Source: an uncultured archaeon (lineage in GTDB: Archaea; Halobacteriota; Methanosarcinia; Methanosarcinales; Methanoperedenaceae). Taken from it: a stretch of DNA of 62,447 bases. Below, in pieces: positions 50,285 to 56,953 of the stretch. Position numbers and translations under genes: made by a program. The notes under the pieces are model-generated. The model made no database searches. It saw nothing but the letters and a program-made list of their open reading frames with translations, and was not told the DNA's origin. How positions within the stretch are numbered: position 1 is the stretch's first letter; every line of letters begins with the position of its first letter. Location: contig CABMCA010000124.1 of the NCBI GenBank assembly GCA_902384525.1, positions 1-62,447 of the forward strand. Reading direction: 5' to 3'.

Positions 50285-51046
50285 ATGTATATATTTGATT
50301 ATAAAGAATTAATAAAAAACCTCGTGATAAGCGACCTCAAGACAAAATATTCAAATTCAGCCCTTGGTTTTGTCTGGTCTATGCTGAATCCTCTTTTGAT
50401 GATGCTCGTTCTTTATCTGGTTTTCAATAATGTCTTCCACAATAACCAGGAGCATTTTGCGCTGTATATTCTCATTGGCCTGACAGGCTGGAGATTTTTT
50501 TCCCTTGGTACCTCAATGGCCATGTCCTCTATCGTGGGAAGATCAAGTCTTGTTACAAAGATCTACATACCCAGGGAGATACTCACCATCAGCGTTGTGC
50601 TGTCTGCATTGGTCAGCTCTCTCCTTGAATTCCTTGTGCTAATACCCCTTTTAATCATATTCGGCGTCGGTCTTTCGGCCACAATCCTCCTGTTCCCTGC
50701 TCTCCATGTCCTGTATTTCCTGATAGTGTATGGAATCTCACTCTCTCTTGCTTCTCTTTACGTCTATTACAGGGACATTAACCAGATATGGGAAGTCCTT
50801 CTTCAGATAGGGTTTTTCCTGTCCCCCATCGTTTACCCGATTTCACTGATACCTGAGAAATACAAGCTTTATTACATGCTCAATCCCATCACAAGGTTGA
50901 TCGAAATGTACAGGGATACACTCTTATATGGAAGACTGCCAGGATTCACTGATTTCGGCCTGGTGCTGGTGTTTGGGATCATTATGCTCGTCTTCGGTTC
51001 ATGGTTGTTTCGAAGGCTGTCTCCCAGGTTTGCAGAGGAGGTGTAG
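50285..51046 (+). CDS. wzm: ABC-2 polysaccharide exporter permease, Wzm type
   Basis: A 253-aa membrane protein of O-antigen/teichoic acid ABC exporters. It has the cytoplasmic start KELIKNLVISDLKTKYSNSALGFVWSMLNPLL, six hydrophobic segments, and the loop VYYRDINQIWEVLLQIGFFLSPIVYP typical of Wzm/RfbA-type permeases. Its ATPase partner Wzt is not adjacent; it lies about 2.1 kb downstream, beyond a toxin-antitoxin and repeat island. The 42-base gap after rfbA suggests one operon with the rhamnose genes. Confidence 0.92.
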   Translation: MYIFDYKELIKNLVISDLKTKYSNSALGFVWSMLNPLLMMLVLYLVFNNVFHNNQEHFALYILIGLTGWRFFSLGTSMAMSSIVGRSSLVTKIYIPREILTISVVLSALVSSLLEFLVLIPLLIIFGVGLSATILLFPALHVLYFLIVYGISLSLASLYVYYRDINQIWEVLLQIGFFLSPIVYPISLIPEKYKLYYMLNPITRLIEMYRDTLLYGRLPGFTDFGLVLVFGIIMLVFGSWLFRRLSPRFAEEV

Positions 51047-51330
51047 CTGTTCTGGCCGCTCTAAAAAGAAACAGGACGTCATCAATTGCTATAACGGGCG
51101 CTGGGGTTGCGACCCCATACCCCAACGGAAGCGCCGCCTCTGGCGGGATTTAGCATAAAATCATCTCTTGCATGGGATGCAATCCATCCCTTATTTCCTT
51201 CTTGTCTTTTATTTTTGCCAAACCCATCAAGCGTCAGCAGGACTTGACTGGAAGCCCATATATAGTTGCAATACGATAATATTATCATGATTCAACAGTT
51301 CATAAATTTCTCAAGCGGGATATAGGCGCG
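51047..51330. other. GC-rich structured intergenic island
   Basis: Downstream of wzm no gene is visible. Several hairpins are: TGGGGT/ACCCCA with TGCG loop (51102-51117) inside GGCGC/GCGCC (51097-51101 with 51131-51135); CCGCC/GGCGG (51134-51146, competing with the outer stem); and GGGATG/CATCCC around 51174-51190. The complement of 51131-51139 contains GAGGCGGC, also present in repeat B at 52301. It could be a structured RNA or a decayed mobile-element end. Confidence 0.45.
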
Positions 51331-51402
51331 CCTGGCGACTGCGGCGGCAGGTGTTCTGCTGCCAATGATTACTAGGGGATAAGTTAGTGGTGAGGGGGAT
51401 GG
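51331..51402 (+). repeat. GC/G-rich repeat copy A
   Basis: Begins CCTGGCGACTGCGGCGGC and ends with GGTGAGGGGGATGG. It matches copy B (52291-52361) in order and spacing: CCTGGCG, GGCGGC, GGTGTT, GGGGATAAG, GGTGAGGGGGATGG. It contains a hairpin GGCGGCAG/CTGCTGCC (one G-U pair). It lies 112 bases upstream of the ribbon-helix-helix antitoxin gene. Confidence 0.7.
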
Positions 51403-51514
51403 ATTACTGATATTATGGCACATTGTAAATCCTGTCAGAAATCGATTTTTTTATTTCATCGCTATCAATAGAAGCTGGCAACTTATAAATACTATTAAAT
51501 CACTATAAATTTTT

Positions 51515-51763
51515 ATGACTGAAACTACAACATTAACACTAAAATTCAAAGGAATCGAGGCACATCTTCTTAAACAGATGGTTGATCTGGGCTTATTCAA
51601 CAACAAATCAGAGGCAATCAGATCAGCATTAATAAAATATGCTATAGACCTTAACCTGCTTGATAAAAAAACAATATGGCAGGAGATACAGGCAAATAAA
51701 AAGAGAAAAGTCAGCCCCGAACAACTCATTGTAGATATTCAGAGTATACGTGATGAAGCATAG
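51515..51763 (+). CDS. Ribbon-helix-helix antitoxin (VapB-like)
   Basis: An 82-aa DNA-binding antitoxin. The N-terminal half is a ribbon-helix-helix domain (LTLKFKGIEAHLLKQMVDLG, then NNKSEAIRSALIKYAI). The Lys-rich C-terminal tail (NKKRKVSPEQLIVDIQSI) would bind and block the toxin. It overlaps the PIN-toxin gene by 11 bases, the usual antitoxin-first order, and probably represses the pair. Confidence 0.85.
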   Translation: MTETTTLTLKFKGIEAHLLKQMVDLGLFNNKSEAIRSALIKYAIDLNLLDKKTIWQEIQANKKRKVSPEQLIVDIQSIRDEA

Positions 51764-52178
51764 AATTTTTCTGGATACAAACGTTTTCATATTCGCATTT
51801 GAATATTCCGACTCAAATTCGAATACTATCATAGAACTGCTAAACGATGAAAAAATAGAAGTAGTAATTTCAGAACGCGTAATAAAGGAAGTATATCGTT
51901 ATTTTAAAAAGTATCATGATAAAAAACTTGCAGACAGCTTCAGGAATTTTCTCTATAAAGCCTGCATGATAATACTTGCCAGAGACGTTAAAGACACTAT
52001 GAAAAAATACCGTGGACAAATAAAAGAAAAAGACCTTGAACAATTAGCTGTTGTGAAGAAATATGGAATTAAATATATCATAAGCCTAGACAGGGATTTC
52101 ATAGGGCAGGAAGAATACAGAACACCCAGGCAATTTGTAGAGTTAATTTATGGTAAAAGTAAAGAGAGTGAATTCTGA
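51753..52178 (+). CDS. vapC: PIN-domain toxin (VapC-like)
   Basis: A 141-aa PIN ribonuclease. The acidic residues are visible: D7 in RIFLDTNVFIFAF, E in VVISERVIKEVY, and D-x-D in YIISLDRDFIG. Such toxins cut tRNA or rRNA when freed from the antitoxin. ATG 51753 lies inside the antitoxin end, and the frame ends in a Lys/Ser-rich tail. The gene is more AT-rich than the wzm gene upstream, suggesting separate acquisition. Confidence 0.85.
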   Translation: MKHRIFLDTNVFIFAFEYSDSNSNTIIELLNDEKIEVVISERVIKEVYRYFKKYHDKKLADSFRNFLYKACMIILARDVKDTMKKYRGQIKEKDLEQLAVVKKYGIKYIISLDRDFIGQEEYRTPRQFVELIYGKSKESEF

Positions 52179-52290
52179 ATTTATTCTTTTTACTTTATGA
52201 TGAACCAGTGCTTTAGACGCATTCTGTATTCTCTGTGCACTGAGGTTTTTTTTTAAACGGAATATATTAAAAATAACTATAACTAAATTT

Positions 52291-52361
52291 CCTGGCGCCT
52301 GAGGCGGCGGGTGTTGGGCTGATAAGGAGTATTTGGGGATAAGGTGAGGTGAGGGGGATGG
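52291..52361 (+). repeat. GC/G-rich repeat copy B
   Basis: Direct copy of repeat A, preceded by AATTT: CCTGGCGCCTGAGGCGGCGG, then GGTGTTGGGCTG, TTGGGGATAAGG and GGTGAGGGGGATGG. It lies between the VapBC-like and the BrnT-like modules. Its G-runs could form a G-quadruplex on the + strand. Confidence 0.7.
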
Positions 52362-52406
52362 TTTTTTGAGACCTCCCTTCCAAAAAAACTGTGAATACAG
52401 GTTGGT

Positions 52407-52586
52407 TTATTTATTCGTTGGACGAATTTTTCTTATATTTTTTTTCTTTGGTGGATAACGTACTGAGCTCAAATTAGCTTCGATAGGGCCTTCCCATCTC
52501 TGGAATTTATCCGGATCCTCATCAATAAGCTTAAGGAGATCGTCCTCATCTTTTCCTTCATATCTCTTAGCTTTCATAATATTCAT
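52407..52586 (-). CDS. Putative antitoxin of the BrnT-like toxin (59 aa)
   Basis: A short ORF not reported by usual length limits. The N-terminus (MKAKRYEGKDEDDLLKLIDE) is charged, and the C-terminus is a basic, disordered tail (PPKKKNIRKIRPTNK). The ATG overlaps the TGA of the toxin-like gene (ATGA), so translation is coupled. A small basic partner behind a BrnT-like gene is the expected toxin-then-antitoxin order. It lacks an obvious BrnA ribbon-helix-helix, so the family is uncertain. Confidence 0.6.
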   Translation of the reverse strand: MNIMKAKRYEGKDEDDLLKLIDEDPDKFQRWEGPIEANLSSVRYPPKKKNIRKIRPTNK

Positions 52587-52852
52587 TTCGCCTTGTAATC
52601 ATATATCTCTTTGTATTCAGAAGCTATCCTTGCACTAAAGACTTTAAGTTTGTTTCCCCCTAACGATGCTGCTATAACCATTATGAGTCTGCCAAATGCA
52701 CTGCCAATTATCTGATAGCGTAATTCTTTGTTGAAATAAATTTTTCTTTTATAGATCTTGCCTTTAAAAATTTGCTCTATTTCATAATCTTTGATCCCAT
52801 GTTTAAAGGCATGCTCGTCAAATTCCAGATCTATTTTTTTCCAATTGACCAT
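52583..52852 (-). CDS. BrnT-like toxin (RelE-fold RNase family)
   Basis: An 89-aa protein. KIDLEFDEHAFKHGIKDYEIEQIFKGK follows the BrnT pattern (hydrophobic-D-x-x-x-x-x-K-H-G-(I/V)...E-(I/V)), then RYQIIGSAFGRLIMVIAAS and KVFSARIASEYKEIYDY matches BrnT R-I-I-S-A-R-x-A-x-x-x-E. BrnT toxins inhibit translation. Gene order toxin-antitoxin fits that family. It is on the minus strand, opposite the VapBC-like pair. Confidence 0.72.
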   Translation of the reverse strand: MVNWKKIDLEFDEHAFKHGIKDYEIEQIFKGKIYKRKIYFNKELRYQIIGSAFGRLIMVIAASLGGNKLKVFSARIASEYKEIYDYKAK

Positions 52853-53178
52853 AAATCAATACCTTGATATGATGAACTATTAAAAATGGTTTTTTGTCAG
52901 CTTTTCTTTTGAGTTTTCAGGTAAATCATGCTTAAATTTATATTTATTTCAATATGAATTTCCTGGCGCTTCGCGGAATCCAGAGCAACAATCGGATAGA
53001 TGGAAACTATAAAATTAAAGGGATTCATGAAAATAAAAGATAAGCTTTATGAATTATGTTATCGAATAATGATAGGTCATTCTGAAAAAAACCAAACCAC
53101 AGATGAACGCAGATAAACGCAGATTTAATGCATCGGTATTTATTAACGTCTTCTGTTTATTATAACCAAAACTCATCA
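52853..53178. other. Intergenic region before wzt with partial repeat C
   Basis: A third, short copy of the repeat start (AATTTCCTGGCGCTTCGCGG, 52957-52976) lies here in the same orientation as A and B; the G-rich second half is missing. A 38-codon ORF (from 53000) shows no domain and is probably spurious. At 53095-53125 the repeated unit ACGCAGAT follows an ACCACAGATGA start. Confidence 0.5.
53095..53125 (+). repeat. Short dispersed repeat with ACGCAGAT units
   Basis: ACCACAGATGA is followed by AACGCAGATAAACGCAGAT, two direct copies of ACGCAGAT. Very similar intergenic sequences recur in many prokaryotic genomes, as I remember. It directly precedes the upstream possible start of wzt. Confidence 0.5.
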
Positions 53179-54420
53179 ATGTTCGACCTCCAAACCCCCA
53201 AACAACCATCTGAAGACGCAATCATAGTCCAGAACGTCTCCAAGCATTTTCGCATCCCCCACGAGAAGAGAACAAAGCTGTTCGAACACATCACCGGCGC
53301 ACTCAAAGGTACAACCTCAACCTACGAAGAATTCTGGGCAGTAAAAGATGTAAGCTTCACCGTAAAAAAAGGTGAAACCTTAGGTATCATCGGCGAGAAC
53401 GGCAGCGGAAAAAGCACCCTTCTGAAGATTATCGCAGGCGTACTCACCCCCGACTCAGGTTCTGTCAAAGTGAACGGCAAAATTGCTCCTTTTCTGGAAC
53501 TGGGCGTTGGCTTCAACCCTGAACTCACAGCAGAGGACAATGTCCGACTCTACGGCGCGATCATGGGGATGTCGAAAAAGGAGATGGAGGATAAGTTCGA
53601 AGAGATATTCGAGTTCGCAGATCTTGAGAAGTTCAGGAACATGAAGCTTAAAAATTTTTCGAGCGGGATGTACGCCCGTCTTGCTTTCGCGACTGCGGCG
53701 GCGACAGATCCTGATATTTTGCTGATCGATGAGGTATTATCGGTTGGAGATCTGGGTTTTCAGAGAAAGTGCTTTGAAAGGATCGATGAATTCAAAAGAA
53801 GTGGTAAAACTATTGTTTTTGTGTCGCATGATACTGGTTCAATAAAGAAACTCTGTAAGATTTCGGTGTTTCTTGAGCATGGAGAGGTTCGATTTATGGG
53901 AACCACAGAAAAAGTTCTGTATTCTTATAACTCATATATGATTGATAAAGAAATTAGAGAATTTAACAAATCTACAAAAAAAGATGAACCAAAGGATCGA
54001 TGGGGTACAAGAGAGATCGAAATACTTGACGTGAAAACTTTAGATGAAAAGAATATTGAAAATCATTCATTCAAGACAGGGGATAAAATCCGATATCAGA
54101 TAAGTTATAAAGTCAATAAGGATTTTTCCGATCCTACATTTGGATTTGGGTTATATGCAAATAACGGTACATACATATACGGAACTACAACAAAACTGGA
54201 TGATTTTTCATTAAAATTACCACAAAACAATGGAATGATTTATTTAGATATTGATAATTTTTTACTTTCCGGAACTTTTCTCATTTCTGTAGGAGTCTGG
54301 TCAGGTGATGATTGGTTGAAACCATACGATGTTCATGATAAAATGTACTCGTTCAAAATAATTTTTGATAAAAAATATGACGGCATTGTTAAAATGCCCA
54401 GCAAGTGGAGTAGCAATTAA
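53179..54420 (+). CDS. wzt: ABC polysaccharide exporter ATPase Wzt with C-terminal glycan-binding domain
   Basis: A 413-aa ATPase of O-antigen-type exporters. Residues ~10-250 form the nucleotide-binding domain: DAIIVQNVSKHFRIPHEK, Walker A GIIGENGSGKSTL, the signature LKNFSSGMYARLAFATA, Walker B PDILLIDEVLSVGD and the switch VSHDTG. Residues ~280-405 form a beta-sandwich like the Wzt C-terminal domain that reads the chain end cap (IEILDVKTLDEKN, FGFGLYANNG, YDVHDKMYSFKI). Start 53179 is preferred; a codon at 53128 is possible. Two sample 60-base rows are 29/60 GC in the ATPase half and 20/60 and 19/60 in the end-domain half, so the gene looks mosaic. Confidence 0.92.
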   Translation: MFDLQTPKQPSEDAIIVQNVSKHFRIPHEKRTKLFEHITGALKGTTSTYEEFWAVKDVSFTVKKGETLGIIGENGSGKSTLLKIIAGVLTPDSGSVKVNGKIAPFLELGVGFNPELTAEDNVRLYGAIMGMSKKEMEDKFEEIFEFADLEKFRNMKLKNFSSGMYARLAFATAAATDPDILLIDEVLSVGDLGFQRKCFERIDEFKRSGKTIVFVSHDTGSIKKLCKISVFLEHGEVRFMGTTEKVLYSYNSYMIDKEIREFNKSTKKDEPKDRWGTREIEILDVKTLDEKNIENHSFKTGDKIRYQISYKVNKDFSDPTFGFGLYANNGTYIYGTTTKLDDFSLKLPQNNGMIYLDIDNFLLSGTFLISVGVWSGDDWLKPYDVHDKMYSFKIIFDKKYDGIVKMPSKWSSN

Positions 54421-54423
54421 CAG

Positions 54424-55770
54424 GTGATCGATATTTTAAGACTTGGCCTATTAAATCCGCCTGGAGAGCTAGGGGATATGGAATCCAACCTTCCGCCATT
54501 GGGCTTAGGGTATATAGCTTCATATTTAAGGCAATATTATGGTAATTTAGACATCAATATATCAAATAATCTGGAAGATATTATTAGATTTAAACCGGAC
54601 ATTGTGGGGATTACCGGATACACTCAAAATTTTGAAATAGTCAAAAAAATGAGCGCTCATATAAAACAGGAACTGAGCATACCGATAATTATTGGAGGGC
54701 ATCATATTACAGCAGTTCCCCAGAATCTTCCTGAATCATGTGATATAGGGGTCATAGGAGAAGGGGAAGAAACAATGCACCAATTATTAATTAAATATGA
54801 GAAAACTGGTTTATCGAAAGAAAGTTTGTATTCTGTCAAAGGAATTGTATTTAAAGATAGTTCTTTGGTAATAACAGAAAAAAGAGAGCTTATTGAGCCT
54901 CTTGATAGAATACCTTATCCTGCACGGAATCTATTTGAATTAAAAACCCAATCGACCCATATCATAACATCGAGAGGATGCCCATATAGGTGTAGTTACT
55001 GCTCTTCATGTATATTTTGGGAAAAAGTTCGTATGTTTACACCGGAATATGTTGTTAACGAAATTGAACAACTTATCGATAAATATGGCATAAAAAATAT
55101 TTATATTTATGATGATATTTTTATCTTAAATAAAGAACGTGTTAAAAGGATATCAGAATTAATCGAACAAAAAGGCATAAATAGTAAAGTATCTTTTTCT
55201 GTTCAAGCCAGAGTAAATCTAATTTCAGAAGAAATTTGTCAATGTCTTAAAAAAATGAACGTAACTGGAATCGGTTTTGGCTTCGAATCCGGCTCGGAAA
55301 ATATGCTAAAAAGTTTAAAGGGCAGCAGCGTTTCAATATCACAAACTACAAAGACGATTGAATTATGCAAAAAATATGAATTCAGTGTTTTTGGGCCATT
55401 CATTATCGGCTCACCTTATGAGACGAAAAAAGATATAATAAAGAGTATAGAATTTTTTAAGAAACAGCCAATTGATAATTCAGATATATATATAGCCACA
55501 CCGTTACCGGGTACTCAAATGTGGGATTATGCGATAAAAAGAAATCTAGTGAATTATGAAATGGATTGGAGTATTTTAGACCCTTACATAACAGATACAG
55601 ATCAAATTTTAAATAGAAATGTCATTCTATCAGATAAAATATCTAAACAAGAATTGCTAGAGTTGTATTTGCAATTTAAATCTGAAATTTTAAAAAAAAA
55701 TAAACAAATTAAATCTATTGAGCAAAAAAGCTTATTTAATAAAATTAAAGCTCTATTTTATAGGGGGTGA
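54424..55770 (+). CDS. B12-binding-type radical SAM protein
   Basis: A 448-aa cobalamin-dependent radical SAM enzyme. The N-terminal B12-binding-like Rossmann region (1-150) has LNPPGELGDMESNLPPLGLGYIASYLR, FKPDIVGITGYTQNF and PIIIGGHHITAVP. The SAM cluster motif SRGCPYRCSYCSS (C-x3-C-x2-C) lies near residue 180, and IGFGFESGSENMLKSLKG follows. Such proteins (P-methylase/HpnJ/BchE group) methylate or rearrange carbon centres. Position between wzt and sugar methyltransferases suggests glycan modification, but this is inference. The start is GTG 54424, three bases after wzt, and the gene is AT-rich. Confidence 0.87.
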   Translation: MIDILRLGLLNPPGELGDMESNLPPLGLGYIASYLRQYYGNLDINISNNLEDIIRFKPDIVGITGYTQNFEIVKKMSAHIKQELSIPIIIGGHHITAVPQNLPESCDIGVIGEGEETMHQLLIKYEKTGLSKESLYSVKGIVFKDSSLVITEKRELIEPLDRIPYPARNLFELKTQSTHIITSRGCPYRCSYCSSCIFWEKVRMFTPEYVVNEIEQLIDKYGIKNIYIYDDIFILNKERVKRISELIEQKGINSKVSFSVQARVNLISEEICQCLKKMNVTGIGFGFESGSENMLKSLKGSSVSISQTTKTIELCKKYEFSVFGPFIIGSPYETKKDIIKSIEFFKKQPIDNSDIYIATPLPGTQMWDYAIKRNLVNYEMDWSILDPYITDTDQILNRNVILSDKISKQELLELYLQFKSEILKKNKQIKSIEQKSLFNKIKALFYRG

Positions 55771-55963
55771 ATTCTCATAGAGAAAAGTATGATTTTTAAA
55801 GAGAAACAGAAAACTCTTGATACATCAAACCTATCTGTTACAAATTTTCAAAAATTTCTTGTATCTATTCCCAAAAATTTATATAACATTAGAGAACTTT
55901 ATTAAAACATTTCAATCTCAAAAATCATATTGTTCACAATTTATAATAAAAGATGATATTTAT

Positions 55964-56932
55964 ATGATGAAAGACGCAAATAACTACGAATTTGAGGTAA
56001 ATCTGAATGATAAAAATCATGCTTCAACCAAGGCAATTGAACTCATCGGCTTCAATAAAAAAGTATTAGAATTTGGCTGTGCTACCGGATTTATATCAAA
56101 AATATTAAAAGATAGAGGCTGTGCTGTTACTGGCATTGAAATTGATAAAAATGCTGCAAAAAAAGCTGAAGAACATTGCGGACGGGTAATTGTTGGCAAT
56201 TTAGAAAACCTAGACTTTAATAAATCATTAGGTGATGAAAAATTTGATGTTATCTATTTCGGAGATGTTTTAGAACATCTAAAGGATCCAAAAAGAATCC
56301 TTTTAGGAATTAGAAATTTTTTAGGAAAGGAAGGATATTTAGTAATATCGATACCAAATATTGCTCACTGGAGCACGCGTTTAGAATTGTTCAATGGGAA
56401 CTTTGATTATCAAAAAATTGGTATTCTGGATGATTCACATTTGAGGTTCTTCACAAAGAAAAGCATAACGAATTTATTAGAATCCTGTGGTTATTTCATT
56501 GAAGCAATTGACAATGTGGAACAATTTGATAGAACCATAATTAATAATATTTTAAAAATGAAGGGTTTTAATGAAATTGAATCTTACAAAATCTTTTTAA
56601 TGTTAAGTCAATCAGGCGCCGAAGCATATCAATATGTGATAAAAGCGCCTGCATGTTCAGAATTTAAATATATTGAAAAGCTATCCAATGAAAAAATATC
56701 ACTTGAGCAAGAAATAAAAGAAAAGAATATTAACATAGCTGAGAAGGATAAACATATCGGCGAACTTCAAAATGTTGTCCTTGAAAAGGACAAACAAATA
56801 CAGAATCTCGAACATAACCTTGAAACTACTATAGCAGATAATAATAAAAGAATTAATGATATCTACAGCAGCACTTCCTGGAAGATAACATCGCCTTTGA
56901 GGTATTTTCATAGTAAATTAACTAAACGATGA
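55964..56932 (+). CDS. SAM-dependent methyltransferase with C-terminal coiled coil
   Basis: A class I methyltransferase of ~322 aa. Motif I is KKVLEFGCATGFISKIL, an acidic strand follows (VTGIEIDKN), then FDVIYFGDVLEHLKDPKRIL and HLRFFTKKSITNLLESCGY, as in the UbiG/Methyltransf_23 type. The last ~90 residues form a coiled coil (LSNEKISLEQEIKEKNI, EKDKQIQNLEHNLETT). The start is taken at ATG 55964; a longer frame from 55817 adds residues without similarity to the fold. Coiled-coil caps on such enzymes recall WbdD-type chain terminators that fix polysaccharide length, an attractive but unproved comparison. Confidence 0.85.
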   Translation: MMKDANNYEFEVNLNDKNHASTKAIELIGFNKKVLEFGCATGFISKILKDRGCAVTGIEIDKNAAKKAEEHCGRVIVGNLENLDFNKSLGDEKFDVIYFGDVLEHLKDPKRILLGIRNFLGKEGYLVISIPNIAHWSTRLELFNGNFDYQKIGILDDSHLRFFTKKSITNLLESCGYFIEAIDNVEQFDRTIINNILKMKGFNEIESYKIFLMLSQSGAEAYQYVIKAPACSEFKYIEKLSNEKISLEQEIKEKNINIAEKDKHIGELQNVVLEKDKQIQNLEHNLETTIADNNKRINDIYSSTSWKITSPLRYFHSKLTKR

Positions 56933-56953
56933 ATTTTAGAAAGACAATAATTT

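Noticed and set aside
51082-51288. A 68-codon minus-strand ORF downstream of wzm
   Set aside because: It runs through nested hairpins, has low-complexity basic composition and no ribosome site.
53000-53116. A 38-codon ORF before wzt
   Set aside because: Its end reads through the dispersed ACGCAGAT repeat, it has no domain, and it is most likely chance.
51047-53178. Insertion sequence or integron between wzm and wzt
   Set aside because: No transposase or integrase gene and no terminal inverted repeats with target duplications were seen; only direct repeat copies.
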